7,771 nucleotides of DNA, taken from DATLCI01 sp046714215. GTDB lineage: Bacteria > Acidobacteriota > Terriglobia > Terriglobales > Acidobacteriaceae. The stretch spans positions 1 to 7,771 of the forward strand of contig JBKKBM010000062.1 of NCBI GenBank assembly GCA_046714215.1, given 5' to 3'. The position numbers and the translations under genes were made by a program. The notes beneath the pieces were generated by a model that was given only the letters and a program-made list of their open reading frames with translations, did no database searches and was not told where the DNA came from. Shown one piece after another: positions 1 to 6,091 of this stretch. Numbering within the stretch: the first letter of the stretch is position 1; each line of letters starts with the position of its first letter.

Positions 1-1
1 G

Positions 2-1102
2 GATGGCCTGAACATGGTGGTGCCGTGGGGTGAGGAGGCGTATTACAAGATGCGACCGACCATCGCCATACCGCGGCCGTTGCGCGGCGCGGCTTCGGTG
101 ATCGATCTCGATGGATTCTTCGGACTGCATCCGGCGATGGAGTCGTTAAAGCCGCTGTGGGACGCCCAGCAGTTGGCCATCGTGCATGCAGCGGGTTCGC
201 CGGATAACACGCGTTCGCATTTTGACGCGCAGGATTACATGGAGTCAGGCACGCCGGGAGTGAAGTCGACGGAAGACGGCTGGCTGAACCGGTCGGTCTT
301 AAGTTCCAAAGAAATCAAGCCGTCGCCCTTCCGCGCGGTAGCACTGGGCACTTCCCTGCCGCGGATGTTGTCCGGCACAGCGCCGGCGGTGGCCATCAGC
401 AACATCAATGACTTTGGCGTAGGCGGACGCAACGCGGGAGCTGGAGCAATGTCTACCTCCGGAAGTTTCGAATCCATGTATGCGCAATCGGTGGATTCGG
501 TGTTGCACGGCACCGGGCAAGAGACCTTCGAAGCGGTGAAGATGTTGAAGGCGGCGGCGCCCGCCAACTATGTGCCGGCCCCGGGAGCACGGTATCCGCG
601 CGGACGCTTTGGCGAAAGTTTGAAGCAGGTGGCGCAGTTGCTGAAGGCGGACCTCGGGGTGGAGGTGGCGTTCGTCGACATCGGCGGATGGGACCATCAC
701 TTAAATGAGGGATCGACGCAGGGCCAGTTGGCGAATCTCTCGCGCGAGTTTGCTCAGTCGATCGCCGCGTTCTGGACCGACATCGGGAATCTGGGCGAAG
801 ACACCGTGGTGGTCACAATGTCAGAGTTCGGACGCACGGCGCGGGAGAATGGCACACGCGGCACCGACCACGGCCACGCCAACGTGATGATGGTGCTGGG
901 CGGACCGGTGAAGGGCGGCAAGATCTACGGACGCTGGCCTGGGTTGGACGAGCGTCATCTCTACGAAGGTCGCGACCTGGAGCTGACCACGGACTTCCGC
1001 ACGGTGTTGAGCGAGTGCCTGGCGCGCCACATGAAGACGAAAGATTTGGCGAAGGTGTTCCCCCGGTTTGAGGTAAAGGATTACTTGAAGTTTTTGGGTT
1101 GA
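2..1102 (+). CDS. DUF1501 family protein, 5'-truncated by window edge
   Basis: The reading frame is open from the first bases (DGLN precedes the first Met at 14), so this is the C-terminal ~366 residues of a longer protein. The N-terminus, which in this family often carries a Tat-type signal, lies outside the window. Numbering from Met14, family-typical blocks are visible: TRSHFDAQDYMESG (66-79), DGWLNR (88-93), VDIGGWDHH (221-229), and a C-terminal SEFGRTARENG followed by GTDHGHAN (270-290) and GGKIYGRWPGL (301-311). DUF1501 proteins belong to the alkaline phosphatase/sulfatase-like fold. The Asp/His-rich blocks are probably metal ligands, but no reaction is established for the family. Members are commonly encoded next to a DUF1800 gene, which would lie upstream of this window. 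A strong terminator follows 40 bp downstream, so this is the last gene of its unit. Family assignment is confident and function is unknown. Confidence 0.93.
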   Translation, partial: DGLNMVVPWGEEAYYKMRPTIAIPRPLRGAASVIDLDGFFGLHPAMESLKPLWDAQQLAIVHAAGSPDNTRSHFDAQDYMESGTPGVKSTEDGWLNRSVLSSKEIKPSPFRAVALGTSLPRMLSGTAPAVAISNINDFGVGGRNAGAGAMSTSGSFESMYAQSVDSVLHGTGQETFEAVKMLKAAAPANYVPAPGARYPRGRFGESLKQVAQLLKADLGVEVAFVDIGGWDHHLNEGSTQGQLANLSREFAQSIAAFWTDIGNLGEDTVVVTMSEFGRTARENGTRGTDHGHANVMMVLGGPVKGGKIYGRWPGLDERHLYEGRDLELTTDFRTVLSECLARHMKTKDLAKVFPRFEVKDYLKFLG

Positions 1103-1142
1103 AGCTATTGGCTATTAGCTCTTACCAGTTGGTTTGAAGCGA

Positions 1143-1170
1143 GGCGGGCGCATGCCCGCCTTTTGTTTTT
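1143..1170 (+). terminator. Rho-independent terminator after the DUF1501 gene
   Basis: A perfect 7-bp GC-only stem, GGCGGGC (1143-1149) with GCCCGCC (1154-1160), encloses a GCAT loop and is followed directly by TTTTGTTTTT (1161-1170). It sits 40 bp after the DUF1501 stop and 72 bp before glpD, so it separates the two same-strand genes into different transcription units. Confidence 0.9.
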
Positions 1171-1241
1171 CAGGCTCACCCGCTGCGAGATTCACTCATC
1201 CGCCAGCTCTTTCAACGCATCCCTTCCGCATCTAAATCGAT

Positions 1242-2951
1242 ATGCAGGACACGTTTCCCTACCGGCAAGACGCATTTCCCCAACGGGTGCCCCCGCCGGC
1301 TAAGCGCTACGACGTGATCATAATCGGCGGCGGCATCAGTGGTGTAGCCATCGCGCGGGCGTGTGCCCAGGGCGGCCGGCGGACACTGCTGCTGGAGCAG
1401 ACCGATTTCGGCGCGGGCACGTCGAGCCGCTCTACGCGGATCATCCACGGCGGTCTGCGGTACCTGGAGCATGGCGAGATCGGGCTGGTGCGCGAATCGC
1501 TGCGAGAGCGCGAACGTCTGCGCGTGGAGCAGCCACACCTGGTGCGTCCCATGAAGTTTCTGCTGGCCTTTCCCCAGAGTCCGGCGACGTTGTCGCTGCG
1601 GAATCCCATCGCCATCCGCATGGGGCTGTGGCTTTACAAAGCGATGGCGGGAGCGCAACCCGACCTGAAGAAGATCACGGTGGGAGCATCGCAAGATGCG
1701 TTGAAGGAGTCTGGGCCGTGGCGCATCTTCAACTATGAGGATGCGCAGTGCGAATTTCCGGAGCGACTCATCGCGGAATGGCTGACCGAAGCCGTGGCCG
1801 CGGGCGCCGTGGCGCACAACCATACGGAAGTGCTGGAGATCACGCGACGCGATGGCTACGTCACCGGAGTGATTGCGCGCGACCGGCTGAGCGGCGAGGA
1901 ACTCAAGTTTGAAAGCAGACAAATAGTGAACGCTGCGGGGCCGTGGGTGGATCAGGTGTGTGCTGCGTCGAACCTGGGAAACGAAGCGATGGTGGGCGGC
2001 GTGCGGGGCTCGCACATCGTGCTGCCCCGATTTCAGGGCGCGCCCAACACCGCCATTTATACCGAAGCGGTGGATGGTCGTCCGTTCTTCATCATTCCGT
2101 GGAACGGACAGGTGCTGGTGGGGACGACGGAGGTGCCTGACCAAGGCGATCCCACGAAGTCGCAAGCCAGCGCGGACGAAGTCGATTACCTTTTTCGCTC
2201 GTTCCTGAAAGTCTTCCCGGCGGCGGGCCTCGCGCGTGAGGACATCCACTATTTCTTTTCCGGGGTACGTCCGCTGCCGCGCAGCGCGCGGACCGAGCTG
2301 GGTGCGATCAGCCGCAAATACTTTTTGCACGACCACAAAGACGATGGCGCAATGGGAATGATCTCCGTGATCGGCGGGAAGCTGACCACGGCGGCGGCGC
2401 TGGGGCGGCACTGTGCGCGGATGTTGGGTGCGCATGCGCCCGAGCCGCATACGGTGCTGGTGGCGCACGGCCCCGCCAGTGGCTACGAGGGCACGCTGGC
2501 GCACTGGTCGAAGCAAATCTCCGATGCGACCCGCAATTGCCGGGGCGTGGTGACGATGGAATCAGCGCGGGCGATCGCGGAGTGGCATGGACGGCAAGCA
2601 CTGAGCATTGTGCGCCGCGCGTGCCTGCATCCGCTGCTGACTCAGCCTCTGTGTGAACATTCGCCGCACCTGGTGGGCGAGGCCGTACATGCGGTCGAAG
2701 TGGAACAGGCCGCGACCTTGGGCGACATCCTGCTACGGCGCGTGCCAGTGGCATTGAGCGCGTGCTGGGGTCGCGAGTGTAGCGAACATGCAGCGCTGCG
2801 GATAGGCCAGGTGCTGGGTTGGAACCCGCAGCAGGTGGGGCACCAGCTCGAAGCGTTCGCCGAAGAGCGGCGGCGGTTCCTGCAAAGTCCGCTGGAGTTA
2901 CGTGATGGGAACGGCTCGCGGGCTTCGCGTTACTCCAAAGACGTCGCATAA
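1242..2951 (+). CDS. glpD: Aerobic glycerol-3-phosphate dehydrogenase (FAD, quinone-linked)
   Basis: This enzyme oxidises sn-glycerol-3-phosphate to dihydroxyacetone phosphate, passing electrons through FAD to the quinone pool at the inner face of the membrane. The 569-residue protein has an N-terminal Rossmann FAD site, VIIIGGGISG (25-34), with the ribose-binding acidic residue in LLLEQ (E52). The GlpD signature TSSRSTRIIHGGLRYLE follows (60-76). Further blocks are NAAGPWVD (230-237), VRGSHIV (254-260), YFFSGVRPL (337-345) and GGKLTT (378-383). A C-terminal DAO_C-type helical domain runs from about 420 to 540. Length is normal to slightly long for aerobic GlpD. Start 1242 is the only ATG before the FAD motif; I see no clear Shine-Dalgarno sequence. 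The last 54 bp overlap a convergent phosphodiesterase gene whose product is this enzyme's substrate. No glpK or glpF is in view. Confidence 0.95.
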   Translation: MQDTFPYRQDAFPQRVPPPAKRYDVIIIGGGISGVAIARACAQGGRRTLLLEQTDFGAGTSSRSTRIIHGGLRYLEHGEIGLVRESLRERERLRVEQPHLVRPMKFLLAFPQSPATLSLRNPIAIRMGLWLYKAMAGAQPDLKKITVGASQDALKESGPWRIFNYEDAQCEFPERLIAEWLTEAVAAGAVAHNHTEVLEITRRDGYVTGVIARDRLSGEELKFESRQIVNAAGPWVDQVCAASNLGNEAMVGGVRGSHIVLPRFQGAPNTAIYTEAVDGRPFFIIPWNGQVLVGTTEVPDQGDPTKSQASADEVDYLFRSFLKVFPAAGLAREDIHYFFSGVRPLPRSARTELGAISRKYFLHDHKDDGAMGMISVIGGKLTTAAALGRHCARMLGAHAPEPHTVLVAHGPASGYEGTLAHWSKQISDATRNCRGVVTMESARAIAEWHGRQALSIVRRACLHPLLTQPLCEHSPHLVGEAVHAVEVEQAATLGDILLRRVPVALSACWGRECSEHAALRIGQVLGWNPQQVGHQLEAFAEERRRFLQSPLELRDGNGSRASRYSKDVA

Positions 2952-3584
2952 CAGGCGGGTGTCGTCCGAGATGATACCGTCAACGCCGAGTGCAGCCATC
3001 TCCTCAATGTGTTCGCGTTTATTCACCGTCCAAACGAATATCTTCTTTTCCTCCGCGCGCAACTCGCCGATGACCCTGGGCGTGATAAGGCTGTGGTGCA
3101 GGATCACGTGGGTGATGGGCAAAGTCCTCCAATGTTTGACCAGATCTTTGTGGCGGCAGATGTAGCCGAGAGGCACGTGCGGGGCGAGGGTGTGCATGGC
3201 ACGGATGGCTTCGGGCAAGAAAGAAGAGACGAGGAATCCCTTCAGCGGCGGATAGGTCTCCAGCAACTCCGCGATGCGATTCTCCAACCCGGTGACTTTC
3301 AATTCCACATTCAAATAGGCGGTGGCGGCATAGCGCTCGAACACCTGCCACATGGGCGGGATAGTGTTCTGCATGGCAAAAAGTTTTTCCGCGGCGAAGT
3401 CAGCGATGACCACGTCTTCCAGGTGAGGGTCGTGGACGATGATGGGATGGAGGTCGGCGGACATGCGGACATCGAGTTCAAAGCCGTCACAGCCGTGGAC
3501 GAGGGCCGCGTCGAAGGCGGCGAGGGTGTTCTCGGGTGCGTAGAGGCGGGCGCCGCGATGTCCAAGCAGCAACGGCTGGGGCAT
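2898..3584 (-). CDS. ugpQ: Glycerophosphodiester phosphodiesterase (GDPD)
   Basis: This enzyme hydrolyses glycerophosphodiesters from phospholipid breakdown to sn-glycerol-3-phosphate and an alcohol. The 228-residue TIM-barrel protein starts almost at its first strand: LLLGHRGA gives catalytic H9-R10, then APENT (E18), FELDVR with metal ligands E36 and D38, and HDPHLED with H51. Later barrel motifs are NVELK (E94), VSSF (119-122), VWTVN (184-188) and GVDGIISDD (200-208). No signal peptide is visible, so it should be cytoplasmic, as for UgpQ-type rather than periplasmic GlpQ-type enzymes; the symbol reflects that similarity. It starts 17 bp after the 103-residue protein's stop, which suggests cotranscription. 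I see no good Shine-Dalgarno sequence. Its 3' end overlaps glpD's 3' end on the opposite strand, pairing producer and consumer of glycerol-3-phosphate. Confidence 0.92.
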   Translation of the reverse strand: MPQPLLLGHRGARLYAPENTLAAFDAALVHGCDGFELDVRMSADLHPIIVHDPHLEDVVIADFAAEKLFAMQNTIPPMWQVFERYAATAYLNVELKVTGLENRIAELLETYPPLKGFLVSSFLPEAIRAMHTLAPHVPLGYICRHKDLVKHWRTLPITHVILHHSLITPRVIGELRAEEKKIFVWTVNKREHIEEMAALGVDGIISDDTRLLCDVFGVTRSPRAVPIT

Positions 3585-3601
3585 AAAGGTGAGATGCAGC
3601 G

Positions 3602-3913
3602 CTAGCCGAGGTCGATATCGCGCAACGGCTTGCCGGTGTCGGGGGTCTCCTTGGCTTTCTTCACGGCCTCTTGGAACTTCTTCTCCATCAGATCGGCTTT
3701 GTTCTTTTCGTTCTGGACGGACTGCTGGAAGAGCGATTCACGGCGCGTGTCCTGATCACGCATGGCGCGGGTGGCCTCCTCAAAATCCTGGAAGGTCTTG
3801 GGGCGGACCGGCGCGGTGTGCGCAATGACGGCGCGGGTCTCTGGGTCGACCTTGATGAGGGCGGCGCAGCAGGGGCATCCGATCTCGAAGGGCTGGAAGG
3901 TGGGCTTGGCCAT
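3602..3913 (-). CDS. Small CPCC-motif, helix-rich hypothetical protein (103 aa)
   Basis: I do not recognise a named family. I start it at the Met of MAKPTFQPFEIGCPCC (ATG complement at 3911-3913), not at the longer in-frame opening at 4201, because the extra residues are translated from intergenic repeats. The first 30 residues look like a minimal zinc-ribbon or metal-knuckle head: CPCC at residues 13-16 followed by AALIKVDPETRAVI, similar to CPxC-then-VDPETG heads of short bacterial proteins. There is no second cysteine pair, so metal binding would need dimerisation or is doubtful. Residues about 40-90 are highly charged (EEATRAMRDQD, KADLMEKKFQEAVKKAKE) and predict as a long helix or coiled coil. 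It is cytoplasmic with no membrane segment. It lies 17 bp upstream of the phosphodiesterase on the same strand, probably as the first gene of a two-gene unit. Confidence 0.75.
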   Translation of the reverse strand: MAKPTFQPFEIGCPCCAALIKVDPETRAVIAHTAPVRPKTFQDFEEATRAMRDQDTRRESLFQQSVQNEKNKADLMEKKFQEAVKKAKETPDTGKPLRDIDLG

Positions 3914-3941
3914 GATGGGGAAATGATACTCCAGCTTGGGG

Positions 3942-3969
3942 GTTTCCCGTTTCCAGTTTCCCGTTTCCC
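3942..3969. repeat. Tandem heptamer repeat, four units of GTTTCCC
   Basis: Four head-to-tail 7-bp units are visible on +: GTTTCCC (3942-3948), GTTTCCA (3949-3955), GTTTCCC (3956-3962) and GTTTCCC (3963-3969), with one mismatch in the array. Read on the minus strand it is a GGGAAAC array. It ends 28 bp upstream of the start codon of the 103-residue protein, so it falls in that gene's probable 5' UTR or promoter. Unit number could vary between strains by slippage. Confidence 0.85.
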
Positions 3970-4001
3970 GACCCCGGGGAGAGTGCTGCGGAGCTACCCA
4001 G

Positions 4002-4153
4002 GCAGGAACGCCTGTGCCACAAGGGTTAAGTATAAAGCGAGGGTAGGGGTCCTTCGACTGCGCGCTCCCTGCGGGTCGCGCTTCGCGCAGGTTGACAAAA
4101 GCAGGAATACCTGTTCCACAAGGGCAAATGCGCCGCGAGGGTAGGGGTCCTCG
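4002..4153. repeat. Two imperfect direct copies of an intergenic repeat with an internal inverted repeat
   Basis: Copy A (4002-4056) and copy B (4101-4153) share the GCAGGAA start, the CCACAAGGG block and a long common end GCGAGGGTAGGGGTCCT. A variable 9-11 bp stretch lies in between. Each copy holds a small CAGG-NNNN-CCTG hairpin with a different loop (AACG, AATA). Between them, CTGCGCG (4058-4064) and CGCGCAG (4084-4090) form 7-bp perfect inverted arms. The block continues to CTCGGGATGACAAGG near 4195. It fills most of the 294-bp spacer between bshC and the 103-residue gene. Its style matches dispersed, non-coding repeats I associate with Acidobacteriota genomes (recollection, not searched). 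I see no gene in the spacer. Confidence 0.7.
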
Positions 4154-4207
4154 TCGGCGCTCACTTACGCTCGCACCCGCTCGGGATGACAAGGCAACCA
4201 CGGAAAA

Positions 4208-5830
4208 CTACAGGTAGAAGACCTGGTGGTCGGCGGTGGCGGTACGGGCCAGGGCTTTGAGGTCGGCGATGAGTTGCGGGCCGTAGCGGGCGACGAAGTA
4301 GATGCCGGCGACTTCCCTCTCCTGCAGGTTCTTATGGGGATAGAGGGCGGAGGCAATGGCGTGGGCATGGCGGGCGAGGTCCTGCTGGCGACGCTCGAGG
4401 GCGAGAGCGGCGCGCTGTTCGAGGCGCGTCAACTGGTAACGCATCTTGGCGGTGGAGCGGGTGGCGGCGGCCTGCAGTGTTGGGTCAAGTTTTTCGAGAG
4501 CAGCGTCGAGCGAGGCGAGGGTGGAGTCGAGCGTCTCGCGGGCGGAGCTGAACTTGGCGGTCAGCTCCGGCGGCAGCGCATGGGTGGCGATGGTGCGGGC
4601 GAGAACTTCTTCACCGTGAAACGTCATGGGCATGATGAGTTTGTGTTGCGCAAGTTTACGCGCGATGTTCGGCTCCACCAGCGTGGCCGAGATGCGCGGC
4701 AGAATCGGCGTGACACGGCCCAGCAGCTTTTCATATACGACCGCCGATTGCGCGAAGTAGGCGACCTCCGCCGGGCCCCCGATGTAGGCGATGGTGGGCA
4801 GCAAGTAATCCTGCACCACGGGACGGAAGAGCGCATTGGCGCTGAAGTCTTCGGGTACGGCGGCGATGCGGGCTTTGAGTTCTTCGGCGGTCAGCTTTTT
4901 TTTGCCAATACTGAAGTGCGCGTTCGCGCGGTGGACGGGGGTACGGGCGCCGTTTTCCAGGGCGAACAACAGCGTCGAAGAATTTGTGACCTTCACTTGC
5001 GCGTGATATCCGGCGGCTTCGAGTTGCTGGCTACGCGCGAGCAGAAGCTGCGTGAGGTCGGCAGCGTGGTCAGCCGCTTGGAGGTAGAGAGGCTGCGCGA
5101 TCTGGTGCAGCTCCGCACTTGCGGGATCGAGCAGGATGAGACCGTAGTCGGCGAAGAGGCGGGTGAAGAGTCGGGCGAAGGCTTGGCCGAGCGTGGCGCC
5201 GGGGCGGTAGAAATCGCGCAGCCATTGGGCTGTTTCCGAATCGCCGAGCAATTCGGCGGCAGTTTTGGCGGCGACGGTGATCTCGTCGTCAAGGCGGATG
5301 GCGCTGATGGGCGCGTCATCCGGCGCATTGGGCAGAATAGTGACCTTTTGCAGATGAGTGGGGCCGGGGATATTGGCGAAGGCGACCTCCGCGAGGTCAT
5401 GATCTTCGGTGGCCAGCCAGAAGATGGGGACGGCGTCCGTTCCGGCAGCGGTAGCTTCTTCCGCCAGCTTGATGGCGGTGATGGCCTTCAGGATGGCGTA
5501 GAGCGGGCCGCCGAAGAGTCCGACTTGCTGCCCCGTGACTACAGCCGCAGCGCCGGAGCGGAGCCGCGCGATGTTGGCAAGGGTTTGCGGGGACGCGTTC
5601 CAGGCTTTGTTCTGCGCTTCAAGGACGGCGGCGATCCGTTGGCGGCGGGCGTCAGGGTAGGCGGATCTCACCGGTGCCCCGCCGGCCATCCAGTCGCGGC
5701 TGAGCGGCGGACATCCGTAATAAGGGAGAACTTTGGAAAAATTGGTGAGGTAATCGGAGTAAAGCCGGGTGACGTGTGGGAGCTGGGCCAAAGGCATGTT
5801 TTCGGCGCGCATCAGCGACACGCTCGACAA
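4208..5830 (-). CDS. bshC: Bacillithiol biosynthesis cysteine-adding enzyme BshC
   Basis: BshC is assigned to the last step of bacillithiol synthesis, joining cysteine to glucosaminyl-malate in the cytoplasm. The protein is 529-540 residues depending on the start, the usual family length of about 540. Diagnostic blocks, numbered from the TTG start, are VVTGQQVGLFGGPLY (97-111) and VPIFWLATEDHDLAEV (134-149), which form the nucleotide-binding-like core. A charged coiled-coil region lies at about 420-490, followed by the C-terminal block NLQEREVAGIYFVARYG. The start is uncertain. TTG at 5830 is the first start codon after an in-frame TGA; ATG at 5812 or 5797 would give 534 or 529 residues, and none has a clear Shine-Dalgarno sequence. 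I favour one of the ATGs. No bshA or bshB is in the window, so the pathway genes are dispersed. A repeat-filled spacer separates it from the downstream minus-strand genes. Confidence 0.92.
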   Translation of the reverse strand: MSSVSLMRAENMPLAQLPHVTRLYSDYLTNFSKVLPYYGCPPLSRDWMAGGAPVRSAYPDARRQRIAAVLEAQNKAWNASPQTLANIARLRSGAAAVVTGQQVGLFGGPLYAILKAITAIKLAEEATAAGTDAVPIFWLATEDHDLAEVAFANIPGPTHLQKVTILPNAPDDAPISAIRLDDEITVAAKTAAELLGDSETAQWLRDFYRPGATLGQAFARLFTRLFADYGLILLDPASAELHQIAQPLYLQAADHAADLTQLLLARSQQLEAAGYHAQVKVTNSSTLLFALENGARTPVHRANAHFSIGKKKLTAEELKARIAAVPEDFSANALFRPVVQDYLLPTIAYIGGPAEVAYFAQSAVVYEKLLGRVTPILPRISATLVEPNIARKLAQHKLIMPMTFHGEEVLARTIATHALPPELTAKFSSARETLDSTLASLDAALEKLDPTLQAAATRSTAKMRYQLTRLEQRAALALERRQQDLARHAHAIASALYPHKNLQEREVAGIYFVARYGPQLIADLKALARTATADHQVFYL

Positions 5831-5896
5831 CGGCAGCAGGTTGGACAGGCTTCAGGCACGGAGGTTGGATGTTTTTGGGGCAAGCGGGATGCAGGA

Positions 5897-5902
5897 ATTG
5901 TA
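5897..5902 (-). promoter_or_regulatory. bshC: Candidate -10 element for bshC
   Basis: On the minus strand, TACAAT (5 of 6 matches to TATAAT), preceded by GATA, lies about 67 nt upstream of the TTG start. At 17-bp spacing the upstream hexamer is AAGGCT, a poor -35, so this is only a candidate. The rest of the 261-bp divergent spacer (5831-6091) shows no convincing promoter, operator or small gene by eye. Confidence 0.2.
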
Positions 5903-6091
5903 TATCGCAGCCTGGGGTGAGCCTTGGCGCGTACGTCGGGCCTCCGCTGAATACCCAATTCTGCGAAGATTACCGAAGTTCCCACTACGGTTATCTCGCC
6001 TAGCGATATGTATGCAGATTTATGTTGGCCATGAAGACCGCGAATGAGAGAGTGGGAGAGAGGCCTCACGAACAAACTGATCTGCGAACCC

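Noticed and set aside
1212..2516. 434-residue open frame on - opposite glpD
   Set aside because: Arg/His-rich composition with no family motif; the + strand carries every GlpD signature, so this is an antisense shadow.
3009..3605. 198-residue open frame on + opposite the phosphodiesterase gene
   Set aside because: Antisense of a clear GDPD gene with all catalytic residues; no independent motif or start signal.
3914..4201. N-terminal extension of the 103-residue protein up to 4201
   Set aside because: The added residues are translated from the heptamer array and dispersed repeats (for example RETGNWKRET), so the downstream ATG is the credible start.
4226..5920. 564-residue open frame on + opposite bshC
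   Set aside because: It mirrors bshC on the other strand, is Gly/Arg/Glu-rich and low-complexity with no recognisable motif, and is explained by GC-rich third positions of the real gene.
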